A DNA stretch of 64,000 nt from the NCBI RefSeq assembly GCF_007097145.1, contig NZ_VJVZ01000003.1, positions 310,001 to 374,000 on the forward strand. Reading direction: 5' to 3'. Both the position numbers and the translations under genes were made by a program. Every line of letters begins with the position of its first letter. The first letter of the stretch is position 1. Below are positions 17,067 through 27,100 of this stretch, in pieces. The notes beneath the pieces were generated by a model, which worked only from the letters and a program-made list of their open reading frames with translations, had not been told where the DNA came from and ran no database searches. This DNA is from Flavobacterium zepuense (GTDB taxonomy: Bacteria > Bacteroidota > Bacteroidia > Flavobacteriales > Flavobacteriaceae).

Positions 17067-18632
17067 CTAATTTGTCAGGGTTACGATGGAGCGTGCCGGT
17101 ACAGCAAAAGCCTCATTGTTATTCAGGTTTTGAACCTTCAGGTTTTTATCTGATGACGTTACATAAGCCTTAAGCCCGGTTAGCGCCGCACCCTGCTTTT
17201 GCAGATTGATGTTTACGGCTTCGTTACCGGAATTTACAATTACCGTAACCAGCTTACCGGTTAACGGATCTTTATACGATGAAAATAAAAAGTTCTTTGT
17301 AATAGCGTTACCCTGAGAGCTCTCTACCTTAACCCTTTTAAAGCCGGGGCGTATAAAGCGGCTGTAATTACCAAGCGCCCAAAGCATTTTGCTATCGTAA
17401 TAATTGCCGTTTTCCTTTTGCTTATCAATATAGATAAGCCCATCTTTATAATCGTAAGGAGAAATAGCTATCCACCAGTGCCATGCGGTGGCCTGCGCTA
17501 CACTCAGGTCGGTAAAAATGGTACGGGCAAGGTACAACGCCGGTTCTATGCCCAGGTCGCGGCCGTTGCCATTAATTTCGCCTGAATTATCGCCCAGGAT
17601 GCAGTATTCGCTCATCCAGTATTTTAGTCCGTTAACCTGGCTTACGGCTGTGTTAAGCTGCTGCCTTTGCGCTACAGCGGCATCAAACGCCGATGTGGTA
17701 AAGTAACTGTGGCCTGATATGGCATTTTCAAGATGCGAAAGGTTGCCCACGTAATTTGGCGATCCTGTTACAAAAAAATCCTTAACCTGATCTGACCTGC
17801 CCGGCTTGTTGCCAACTTCATACAAGTAGTTAATTTGCCCTGCTTCAGCAATATTGATTTTAGAAGCTAACCCTTTGTTTTCAAGCTTTTGATTTAACAG
17901 GGTTGTAATTTGCGAGATCTCATTATTATAAAATGGAGTACCTTCCTGGCCTCCGTCACTCCAGTCCCACTGAGGCTCGTTCATAGGGCTAATATAATCT
18001 ACAGTTAACCCCATGGTTTGAAGGCCTTCAGTAACACTTGTAAGGTAATCAGTATAGGCATTAAATTTATCTGCCGCAAGGTTAGACTCTAAGCCAACAT
18101 TGGCATACGCCTTACCATTACGTGTAATAGAAACCGGTGGGCTGTTAGGAAAAATAAGCAGTTTGCTTACACCACGTTGTTTAGCCGCGTTAGCAAACCA
18201 TACCTGTCCCTGTTGCCTGTTCCAGTCGTACGTGCCATTAGGCTGCAAAAACGACTCTGCCCTGCGCCACTCATCACCAATACCGCTTGCAGCGCCTTGT
18301 TCTGCACTGCCTGCTCCCACATTAAAGCGCCAAATAGAAAGGCCAATACCCTGCGGGTTGCCTTCGGCATCATTTTGCTGGCTAAAAAGCAAATCGGCAA
18401 TACCGTTCTTTTTAGCATCGGGCCAATTGCCTACAAACTGGCACGACCACGCATCAGATGCGCCAAAGTGCTCTATAGTTTGGTAAGCAGTTGCATCATC
18501 AATATTTAGCGTAACTGTAGTTGCATCTACCGTTGGGGCAGATTCCTTGGGCGTATCGCTGCTGCTGCATGAGCCGCTTAGCACTGCAAACAGCATGGCT
18601 GCGTATTGTGAGTAAATAGTTTTATATATCAT
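17067..18632 (-). CDS. Lipoprotein glycoside hydrolase family 30 enzyme
   Basis: A 521-residue lipoprotein (lipobox LSGSC, Cys22) with a GH30-type (beta/alpha)8 barrel and beta side domain. Family landmarks: YQTIEHFGASDAW (50-62), GLSIWRFNVGAGS (97-109), acid/base Glu219 in SPMNEPQWDW, and nucleophile Glu342 in YWMSEYCILG. The C-terminal 80 residues look like the beta domain (VNSGNEAVNINLQ). It is probably surface-exposed and endo-acting, opening a beta-linked polymer for the SusC/D system; beta-1,6-galactan, beta-1,6-glucan or xylan are all known GH30 substrates. It lies 58 bp before the GH2 gene. Confidence 0.88.
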   Translation of the reverse strand: MIYKTIYSQYAAMLFAVLSGSCSSSDTPKESAPTVDATTVTLNIDDATAYQTIEHFGASDAWSCQFVGNWPDAKKNGIADLLFSQQNDAEGNPQGIGLSIWRFNVGAGSAEQGAASGIGDEWRRAESFLQPNGTYDWNRQQGQVWFANAAKQRGVSKLLIFPNSPPVSITRNGKAYANVGLESNLAADKFNAYTDYLTSVTEGLQTMGLTVDYISPMNEPQWDWSDGGQEGTPFYNNEISQITTLLNQKLENKGLASKINIAEAGQINYLYEVGNKPGRSDQVKDFFVTGSPNYVGNLSHLENAISGHSYFTTSAFDAAVAQRQQLNTAVSQVNGLKYWMSEYCILGDNSGEINGNGRDLGIEPALYLARTIFTDLSVAQATAWHWWIAISPYDYKDGLIYIDKQKENGNYYDSKMLWALGNYSRFIRPGFKRVKVESSQGNAITKNFLFSSYKDPLTGKLVTVIVNSGNEAVNINLQKQGAALTGLKAYVTSSDKNLKVQNLNNNEAFAVPARSIVTLTN

Positions 18633-18662
18633 AGTAATTTTAGTAGTGTAGCATGATGTAAT

Positions 18663-18696
18663 AAATGCCGGAGGGGTTTAAACCGCTCCGGCATTT
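18663..18696 (-). terminator. Terminator-like hairpin after susD
   Basis: A perfect 11-bp stem (AAATGCCGGAG / CTCCGGCATTT) lies just after the SusD stop. On the minus strand it is followed by only ATT-type sequence, so it may act as a partial terminator or processing site that makes the transporter genes more abundant than the downstream enzymes. Confidence 0.65.
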
Positions 18697-18704
18697 TTAT
18701 TTTA

Positions 18705-20402
18705 TTAGTAGCCCGGATTTTGTGGCAATAAATTGTTTGAAGCCTGAATTTCGAACCTTGGTATTGGCAGCCAGTAATGTTTATCCTGGAAGCTTTTACC
18801 TGTTAAAGCCGTTACAACTTCATACGTTAAGTTACCTGCGCCATCCCTTAATATCCTGATGCCCTCAGCTTCTTCATTCTCAACCTGAGATGCGATCATC
18901 CAACGCCTCACATCATAAAAACGGTGCTCTTCAAACGCAAGCTCTATCCTGCGCTCATGGCGGATGCGATCACGCATTTCGCTTTGCGATAAACCCGCAG
19001 GCAATGCCGGCATGTTAACGCCTTGTCTTCCCCTTATTGCGTTTATAGCTTCATACACGGTAGCATCGGGACCTACAGCCTCGTTTTGCGCTTCAGCATA
19101 ATTTAAAAGGATTTCGCCATAACGGAAATAGATCCAGTTTTGTACCCCTGCAACATCCCACGGGTTAATGATAGGTAGGTCTTCACGTATAAATTTCTTT
19201 AGGTAATAACCTGTCCTGCTCGAGTTCCAGTTGTCTGGTCCCTCTGGGCTGTCAAGTCCGTTTGGCCTAAAGGTTTCTACAGCTCTGCCACGGTATTGAG
19301 CGCCGTTAAAAAGAACAGTTTCGTAAAAACGCGGATCCCTGTTTTCATATGGCGCAGCAGCCTGTGTAGGGTTGCTCCAGCTAAACATGGTACCATCGGC
19401 CATTTCGTAATCATCTACAAGGTTTTGTAACGGTACGTTACCCCCCCATCCGCCATAGCCATTAGGGCCGTTAGCAATTTCTAACGCCAGGTGGCGCGCC
19501 GTAATGTTGTAAAAACGGGCAAATATATACTCCTGGTTACTTCCCTGTCCTGTAAATAACGAGCCGTAACCACCCTGATAAAGGCTGTACGTTCCCATAT
19601 CCATAACGGCTTTTGCAGCAGCTGCAGCCTGAGCCCATTTTTGAGCATCAGATGATCCGTTAGTATATAACGGGCTTGCAGCATAAAGCAATAGCCTTGA
19701 TTTTAATGCAAGGGCAGCACCCCTTGTAGCACGGCCTTCGCCATAGCTACCACTGTTACTTACAGGAAGTCCTGCAGCGGCAGCGTCAAGTTCACTTGTT
19801 ACATAAGCCATAGCCTCTGCTATAGGCCTGCGGTCAAACAATGCAGGATCGGTGTAATCGTCTCCAAGTTCTGTTACATGGTCACCCACAAGTACAACCT
19901 CTCCATAATTTCTAATAAGGTCATGGTACCTAAACGCTCTTATAAATTTTAACTCTGCAACAAGCAGGTTAACATGGCTTGGGCTCATACCTACTTCATT
20001 AATATGCGCTAAAGCATAGTTAATTTCGCGTATGCTACGGTAGCTCCTTGCCCAAAATGTACCGGCAATACCAAGGTTTTCCGGCGCAAGCTGCCCTTGC
20101 TGAATAAGCCATGTATCATCGTTATTATTGTAGATAGACTCATCTGTAAGCGAGCTCCACATACCGTATTCAAAACCACGGCCAAAGCCCGGTTGGTTAC
20201 TATCGCCCTCTTTGTTAGTTAGTTTAACACCCAGGTAGCGGTTTACCACAAAAGCATCAAACAATACCGAATCGTTTAAGATAGAGCTATCATTAAGAAC
20301 GTCTGTAGGTGTAATTTCAAGAAAATCTTTTTCGCATCCTGTTAGCGCAACACTTGCCGCTATACCGAATACTACCGATTTAAATATATTAATATTTTTC
20401 AT
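18705..20402 (-). CDS. SusD/RagB-family glycan-binding lipoprotein
   Basis: A 565-residue outer-membrane lipoprotein that captures glycan and forms a lid on the partner TonB channel. I choose the ATG at 20400-20402 because it gives a clean signal (MKNINIFKSVVFGIAASVAL) and lipobox LTGC with Cys23; an upstream in-frame ATG would add 11 residues overlapping the susC end. The fold landmarks are present: NYALAHINEVG and AELKFIRAFRYHDLIRNYGEV, an extended helical TPR scaffold, and the C-terminal RIELAFEEHRFYDVRRWM and FQDKHYWLPIPRFEI. Start is 10 bp after the susC stop codon. Confidence 0.96.
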   Translation of the reverse strand: MKNINIFKSVVFGIAASVALTGCEKDFLEITPTDVLNDSSILNDSVLFDAFVVNRYLGVKLTNKEGDSNQPGFGRGFEYGMWSSLTDESIYNNNDDTWLIQQGQLAPENLGIAGTFWARSYRSIREINYALAHINEVGMSPSHVNLLVAELKFIRAFRYHDLIRNYGEVVLVGDHVTELGDDYTDPALFDRRPIAEAMAYVTSELDAAAAGLPVSNSGSYGEGRATRGAALALKSRLLLYAASPLYTNGSSDAQKWAQAAAAAKAVMDMGTYSLYQGGYGSLFTGQGSNQEYIFARFYNITARHLALEIANGPNGYGGWGGNVPLQNLVDDYEMADGTMFSWSNPTQAAAPYENRDPRFYETVLFNGAQYRGRAVETFRPNGLDSPEGPDNWNSSRTGYYLKKFIREDLPIINPWDVAGVQNWIYFRYGEILLNYAEAQNEAVGPDATVYEAINAIRGRQGVNMPALPAGLSQSEMRDRIRHERRIELAFEEHRFYDVRRWMIASQVENEEAEGIRILRDGAGNLTYEVVTALTGKSFQDKHYWLPIPRFEIQASNNLLPQNPGY

Positions 20403-20412
20403 AGTCTGATTT

Positions 20413-23400
20413 TTAGAATTGAACGTTAAAACCAAAGTTTATAATTTTTTGCTGCGGATAAAACTGGCCGTTCTCACTGCTACCCTCAGGATCAAAATCT
20501 TTAACTTTTGTAAGGGTAAATAAGTTAAAGGCACTTGCATACAGCCTAAAGCTGCTAACACCATATTTCTCTGTAATATCTTTAGGTAATGTATAGCCTA
20601 ACTGTACATTTTTAAGCCTTACAAACGCAGTGTTATGTAACCAGAAATCGTTACGGTAACGGCCACCGTTTATTGATGATCCAGAGCTTTCATCAACCCT
20701 TGGGAATGACCCTGTAGGGTTTGTTGGGCTCCACCTGTTATCTGCCCAGGTGCTGTAAAAGTTACCTGTAGTACCAGACTCTGTTAATAAATACTGGCTA
20801 ACCTGTGCCTGACCTGCAAATACAACAGATACATCAAAATTTTTGTAAGCAGCATCCATTACAAAGCCGTAAGTTATACGAGGCAGGTTGCTGTATTTGC
20901 TCCTTGTCATGTCATCCGGCGTAATTTCGCCATCGCCATTGGTATCTTTGTAAATAAGGTCGCCCGGTTGTGCATCTTCTAAGTGAGGAGTGCTGTCAAT
21001 TTGTTCCTGGCTCGTGTAAATACCCGCTGTATTGTATAGCAAATACGTATTAAATGGTTGCCCTGTTTGTTTTTGGTAATCTAAAAGCCCAGGTGCTTCA
21101 TCTATGTATTTAACTTCGTTTTTAGCGTAGGTAAAGTTACCCGATACACCCCAGCTAAAGTCGCCGTTTTTGCGGTAACCTAAAGTAGCCTCTATACCAT
21201 TACTTTTCATTTTAGCAATGTTTTCCTGAGGCACTAATGCTCCGCTTCCGTAAGGGTTAACTATACCTGTAGAGCCCGGTATAGATGCATTTCTTGTCCA
21301 CAGAATGTCCGACCTGTCCTGCATAAAGTAGATAGCCTCTAAAGTAAAGTTCTTTAAAAACGTGGCATTTACACCCACATCTGTTTTAGTAGCTACTTCC
21401 CAGGTAATGTTAGGGTTGCCCAACCTTGTAAGATCTATACCTGATACAACCTGGTTACCAACCACATACCTGTTATTAAACTGGTAGTTATCATAATATT
21501 GGAAGTTACCAATGTTATCATTACCTAACTGGCCCCATGATGCACGTACTTTTAAATCGTTAACTACACCATCGCTCTTAAACCAATCTTCCTTAGAAAT
21601 CCTATAACCTGCCGATACTGATGGGAAGAAACCAAACTGATTGCCTTTAGGGAAGTTAGATGATCCATCTATCCTTGCCTGTAGCTCCAAAAGGTATTTT
21701 TCCTGAAAGTTATATGCAATACGGCTTAAATAACTCTGCCTTGTAAAATTCCAAGAGCGGCCTGAGTTTCTGGCATCAGCAGTAGCAGCTCCTCCCTGAG
21801 ATAATTCTGGTAATGTTGTTGTTGGGAAATTAAAACGTGTAGCATCAAACGTGCTGAATTTATATTCGCTTTGCTCATAGCCTACAAACGCATCTATATT
21901 GTGGCTGCCAAGCTGGCGCTTAAAATTAACTTTAATGTTAGCCACTTCCTGAGATGTACTGGTTTGTGACTGATACAACGATGCCATTTGATTAGGGCCG
22001 CCACCATACAAACTCTCGTCATAATTGCCGGTAGTTTCGTTATAATTGTACAGTGTAAATGGTGTCGAAAAACTTTTTGTACGGCTTTCGCTAACATCGG
22101 CAGAATAAAAACCATCTACAGATAAGCCTTTAAGAAATCCAAAATCATAGCTACCTCTTAAAATACCGTTGAATACATACGTTGGGTTTTCGTTTGAGCC
22201 AGCTACATTTGTAGCGTCTATCAATGGATTACTGCCTTCTATACCCCTTGATGGTAAACCATTAGGATAAATACCTGCAACGGTAGGGTATGCCCTGTAA
22301 ATAGCACGGAATATGTTTCCTGCACTTTGTATAGGGAACAGCCTGTCTTCTTTACGCCCTGATAATGAAACCCCAATTTTTAATTTATCATTAATTTGAG
22401 TATCAATATTAGTACGCACATTGTACTGGTCGTAATTAGCAACACCATTTCTGTAAAGGCCTTCCTGAGATAATTTACCAACAGAGAAGAAATAGTTAGT
22501 AGTTTCGCTACCACCCTGAACGTTAATGTTGTGCTGACTTTGTAGTGCTGCTGATTTTAATGCCGCCTTTGCCCAATCTGTATTGGGATTTGTAACCGGA
22601 TTAGAACCATCCCTAAACATATCAATGTCGTTTTGGTCATAAATCTGGTTCATGCCAAGGTCTGGCGAGTTGTAGTATGCTATCTCATTACGTATTTGCG
22701 CGTAGGTAGCTGCATCTGCCATATCCGGTAGGCGTGTAGGCGATGAGAAACCCTGATCAAAATTGTAGCTAACGCTTAATTTTGAACCTTTTTTACCTTT
22801 TTTAGTTGTAACAAGTATTACACCATTTGCTGCACGGCTACCGTAAATAGCTGCCGATGCATCTTTAAGTACTGTAATACTTTCTATTTCCTGTGCAGAT
22901 AGCCTGCTAAGACCACCAATTTGTCCAGGAATACCATCTACAACTACAAGTACATCATTATTACCCATAGTACCAAGGCCCCTTATAGAGATACCTGAGT
23001 CATCATAACCCGGCTCACCGCTCCTGTTGGTAGCTATAACACCCGATACCCTGCCGGCAAAACCGTTAGAGATATTTACTGCCGGGCTTTTTGCAACATC
23101 TTTACCATTAATTTCTGATATAGATCCTGTTACGGTAGCTTTCTTTTTAACACCGTAACCTACAACAACAACTTCTTCAAGAGTTTTCACGTCTTCGGCA
23201 AGAGTAACCGATATATTGGTTTGATTGTTAACCGGGATCTCCTGGTTTGCAAATCCTATACTGCTAAAGATCAAAACCGCAGAAGGATCGGCTACTGATA
23301 TTTCAAAGTTACCATCAATATCGGTAGTAGTGGCAATGCTGGTACCTTTTACCATTACCGTTACGCCGGGTACGGGTAAATTATCAGTACCTGATTTTAC

Positions 23401-23547
23401 AGTACCTTTTACAATGGTTTGAAAATAGGTGCTCTCGCTGGCAACCGGCCCATAAGCCCTCGCTTCCTGATTGGCACCAATAATGCACAGAGCCAGCATG
23501 CAGCCCTGCAAAACATTTTTAGGTTTAAAAAACGTAATGTTATTCAT
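20413..23547 (-). CDS. SusC/RagA-family TonB-linked outer membrane transporter
   Basis: A 1044-residue TonB-dependent transporter that imports oligosaccharides. A signal region is at about 1-33, a carboxypeptidase-D regulatory-like domain at about 45-125 (VKGTVKSGTDNLPVPGVTVMV), the SusC plug signature LEEVVVVGYGVKKK near 126-139, the plug with SIRGLGTMGNNDVLVVVDGIPG (about 190-210), then a 22-strand barrel ending in INFGFNVQF. It pairs with the adjacent SusD. No sigma/anti-sigma STN domain is present, consistent with control by the HTCS upstream. Transcription probably starts near 23870, leaving a long leader with a hairpin at 23727-23756. Confidence 0.97.
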   Translation of the reverse strand: MNNITFFKPKNVLQGCMLALCIIGANQEARAYGPVASESTYFQTIVKGTVKSGTDNLPVPGVTVMVKGTSIATTTDIDGNFEISVADPSAVLIFSSIGFANQEIPVNNQTNISVTLAEDVKTLEEVVVVGYGVKKKATVTGSISEINGKDVAKSPAVNISNGFAGRVSGVIATNRSGEPGYDDSGISIRGLGTMGNNDVLVVVDGIPGQIGGLSRLSAQEIESITVLKDASAAIYGSRAANGVILVTTKKGKKGSKLSVSYNFDQGFSSPTRLPDMADAATYAQIRNEIAYYNSPDLGMNQIYDQNDIDMFRDGSNPVTNPNTDWAKAALKSAALQSQHNINVQGGSETTNYFFSVGKLSQEGLYRNGVANYDQYNVRTNIDTQINDKLKIGVSLSGRKEDRLFPIQSAGNIFRAIYRAYPTVAGIYPNGLPSRGIEGSNPLIDATNVAGSNENPTYVFNGILRGSYDFGFLKGLSVDGFYSADVSESRTKSFSTPFTLYNYNETTGNYDESLYGGGPNQMASLYQSQTSTSQEVANIKVNFKRQLGSHNIDAFVGYEQSEYKFSTFDATRFNFPTTTLPELSQGGAATADARNSGRSWNFTRQSYLSRIAYNFQEKYLLELQARIDGSSNFPKGNQFGFFPSVSAGYRISKEDWFKSDGVVNDLKVRASWGQLGNDNIGNFQYYDNYQFNNRYVVGNQVVSGIDLTRLGNPNITWEVATKTDVGVNATFLKNFTLEAIYFMQDRSDILWTRNASIPGSTGIVNPYGSGALVPQENIAKMKSNGIEATLGYRKNGDFSWGVSGNFTYAKNEVKYIDEAPGLLDYQKQTGQPFNTYLLYNTAGIYTSQEQIDSTPHLEDAQPGDLIYKDTNGDGEITPDDMTRSKYSNLPRITYGFVMDAAYKNFDVSVVFAGQAQVSQYLLTESGTTGNFYSTWADNRWSPTNPTGSFPRVDESSGSSINGGRYRNDFWLHNTAFVRLKNVQLGYTLPKDITEKYGVSSFRLYASAFNLFTLTKVKDFDPEGSSENGQFYPQQKIINFGFNVQF

Positions 23548-23726
23548 AAATTAGAGTTTGTTTAAAATTCTGTCCCTTTCGGGATTCGTGTTAATGGTTT
23601 ATTTGTTCTCTTGGTTTAAACACGTCATAGGCACAAAAATGGTTTGATTTAAAATTATGGTTGTTCTATATAATTTAATTGGTTATTCATTTTTTTAAAG
23701 CTTGTTTTTAAAGGTTCTATTTAAAA

Positions 23727-23756
23727 CTGCCTGCAGTGTATGAATACCGCAGGCAG
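23727..23756 (-). promoter_or_regulatory. Terminator-like hairpin in the susC leader
   Basis: On the minus strand CTGCCTGC pairs with GCAGGCAG (14-nt loop) followed by TTTT. It lies about 180 nt upstream of the susC ATG and 357 nt downstream of the HTCS stop. It could be the distant HTCS terminator or a leader element through which susC transcription must read. Confidence 0.5.
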
Positions 23757-23909
23757 GTGTAAAAAACCCAAATAATCCTAAAACTTAACCCAAACAAGTT
23801 TTATTTATTTTTAAGTGCGTAGTACACACCTTTTATATGCCTGCTGTTTTTAATGTTCATAATAACCATAACTAAATCGTTGTAGCTATAATGGTATGAT
23901 GCAAAGTAA

Positions 23910-23962
23910 GGGGGGTAAACAATGATTTAAGGGGGGTAAAATGGAAAATTTAGGGGGGTAAA
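23910..23962. promoter_or_regulatory. Three phased GGGGGGTAAA iterons upstream of susC
   Basis: Identical decamers GGGGGGTAAA start at 23910, 23931 and 23953 (21- and 22-bp spacing, about two helical turns). Read toward susC they are TTTACCCCCC, the last one ending just upstream of a TTTG -33-like box (23902-23905). The phasing and position suit activation by the AraC-type domain of the adjacent HTCS. The rest of the 565-bp gap 23548-24112 contains only the leader hairpin and AT-rich DNA. Confidence 0.6.
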
Positions 23963-24112
23963 TTCGCAAAAAAGTGAAATTAAAACCTATAAAATCAAAT
24001 AAGTACAATTTTAAGAATCGTAATAAGTGTTAAATACACATTAATTTATTCTTATAATTCTTCAAAATAATTTGATTTGCCCTATTTAAAACAACAATAT
24101 TTTTTTAAAATA

Positions 24113-27100
24113 TTATTTTATAACATTAAGCTCCCTGTTAAATGAGCTTTTGTATTTCCTGATATAATCAGACGGATTCATGCCAAACAGCTTTACAAAC
24201 TGCTGCCTGAAATATTGCTGGTCTTCAAAACCTACCTGAGCGCTGGCATGCGCAATATTAATATCTTCTGTAAGCATTAACAAAGCTGCCCTGCGCAGGC
24301 GTACCGACCTGATAAAAGCATTCAGGGTTTGCCCCGATATTAGCTTTATTTTATCGTAAAGGCTACGGTGGCTCATGCCCATAGCTTTAGAGAATGATTT
24401 TATTGTAAAATCTTTATCGTCCAGGTTGGCCTCAATAATGCGAATGCATTTGGTTAAAAATTCCTGGTATTCTGCCGGTACTTTATGGTTGTTCTCTTTA
24501 AGGGTTATGCTGTTTAAGAAATAACTGCGCAGGTTTTCACGGCTTTTAAGCAGCGTTTCTACCCTTGCCATTAATATATCACTGTCAAAAGGCTTGGTAA
24601 TGTAATCATCGGCACCAAACGTAATTCCTTGTAAATGAATTTCGCTGCTTGTAGTTGCCGTAAGTAATATTACCGGTATGTGGCTCAGGTTATTGTTCTC
24701 CTTAATTTTTTGGCATACCTCTAACCCGTCCATGCCATCCATTGCAATGTCGCTTATTACAAGGTCCGGCAGGTGCTTAATGGTATTCTCTAACCCCTCG
24801 ATTCCGTTAATGGCCGAATACACCAGGTATAGCGGACTAAACAACTGCACCAAATATTCCCTTATCTCATCATTATCATCTATAATCAGCACCGATTTTT
24901 TGCCTGTAAGTATCTCGGTACTGGTTTGGCTTTCTATCTCTTTTTCCAGCTGTGTAGTGCTAACCTCAATTTCATGGGGTGCTTTTTCTTCCATAAGCTC
25001 CTCAACAAGTTCGCTCATCTTAGAGCTGACTTCACTAATAGGGAGTTCGGCAAAATGCTCGTTGCCTTTTAAAAAGTTAAGCGTAAAAGTACTGCCTTTG
25101 CCGGGCTCGCTGCTGCAACTGACCGTGCCCTTATGTTTTTCTATAAAATATTTTACAATATACAGCCCTATGCCAAACCCGCTGGCTGATGCCGACTTAC
25201 TGTTAAGCTGCCTGAATTTCTCGAATATAAAAGGTATATCGGCCTGGGCTATACCTTTACCGGTATCTATAATACTTACAGCTGCCTCATCATCATTTTC
25301 AGATAATTGCAATGTAATTGTACCACCCCCGGTAGTATATTTAAACGCATTTGATGTTAGGTTAAATAGCGCTATCTCAATTTTCTCATAATCGCCATAA
25401 ATTTCAACAGGAGTTTCGGGCACAAGCAGGTTAAAGGTTATGCTCTGCCCTTTTGCCTGGTTTACAAAGCATTCGTACACTTCGTTGCAAATGTGAGTTA
25501 AATTAATGGGAGATATTTTAAGCGAATCGGCATCGCTTTCGGCTTTCCTTAATAATAAGAGCTGGTCTACAAGGCTAAGCAGCCTCCGGGCATTGCGGTG
25601 TGCAACGGCAAGGTCGTTAGGCAGGTCGGGGTTATCGGCAACAGGTTTGCGTACTGCCCTTTTTAGCGGATTAATTATCAGCGAAAGCGGGGTCCTTAAC
25701 TCATGTGATATATAGGTAAACATAGAAAGTTGCTTTTCGGCCAGTTCTTTCTCCTTGCGGCTTTCCATTTGTGCCAGTTTAACGCTATAACGCAGCTGTT
25801 CCTTATACCTGCTATACCTAATATAAGCATAAATACCGGCAGCAACAAGCATACTATACAGCAAATAAGCCCAAATTGTGCGGTACCACGGCGGCATTAC
25901 ATTTATTTGAAGCAGGTTTACGGGCTTGTTCCAGGTACCATCGGCATTTTTGGTCTTAACTTTAAACGTGTAATCGCCTTCATGTAGCCGGGTGTAATTG
26001 GCCTTACGCGCGTTATCTACATAGTTCCACTCATCATCCCAGCCTTCTAAGGTGTAGGCATAATCTATATTATCCGAATTATTATAGTCAATCTCGGCAA
26101 ACTCTATAGATAGTGTGGTCTCATCAAAAGGCAGGCGTATATCTTTTATCAACCCACCTGGCATAGGGGTAATGTACCCAGCCTTTTGCTCAATAGGCGA
26201 ATTATTTACCGATAAAGATGTAAGCTGTATCTTACTGCTGTGGTGTATGCTTTTAATACGCTCAGGGAAAAAAATATTAAACCCGTTGATGCCGCCAAAC
26301 AAAAATTCTCCCGTAGAAAGCTGCAATCCTGCATTAAAGCTAAACTGGTTACCCTGTAGTCCATCGGTTATGGTAAAATTTCTGGATGTTTTAGTTTTCA
26401 CGTCAAAGCGGGTAAGCCCGTTGTAGGTACTCATCCATAAATAGCCTTCCCTGTCCTGCAATAGCCTTAAAACGGTATTACCCGAAAGCCCATCCTGCGT
26501 GGTGTAGCGCGTAAATTTGTGGCTTTTCCTATCAAATAACAATAAACCACCCTCCTGCGTACCAACCCATAAATTATTATAACTTTCTTCTAAAACACTA
26601 CGCACGGGATAGCCAACATCAAACGCCTCATGTTTTTTAGTTATGGGATCTATAAGAAAAAGTTGTGAATAATTGCCTGCCCATAGCCTGCCCTGTTTAT
26701 CTTCTATAAGGCATTGCAGGTTGTTAATGGCATTACTAAATAACTCAAAGGTGTTGGTAACTTTATTAAACTTATAAAGGGCCCCCTCATTAGTAGCGCC
26801 TGCCCAAATATTCTTTTTTGAATCCTGAAAAACAAACCACACATTCTTTTCTACCTGCTTAGTAACCGGGTTGTAGCAGTTAAGATAATCTATGGCGCCG
26901 GTTTTAGGGTTGATGCGGTTAATGCCGCCGGCCCAGGTTGAGAGCCATATAAGGTTATTTTCATCTCGTATAATACTCGTAATAAAATTACTGGTTAACG
27001 TGCCGTTAGTGCCACCGCCGGTATTATACAGCTTGTACGTGTTTTGCTTCCTGTCCCAATAGCGCAGCCCTGCCCCATCAGTACCTATCCAGATGTTGTT

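Noticed and set aside
24096-24114. AATATTTT/AAAATATT palindrome at the end of the HTCS gene as terminator
   Set aside because: Pure AT stem overlapping the coding end, too weak to call.
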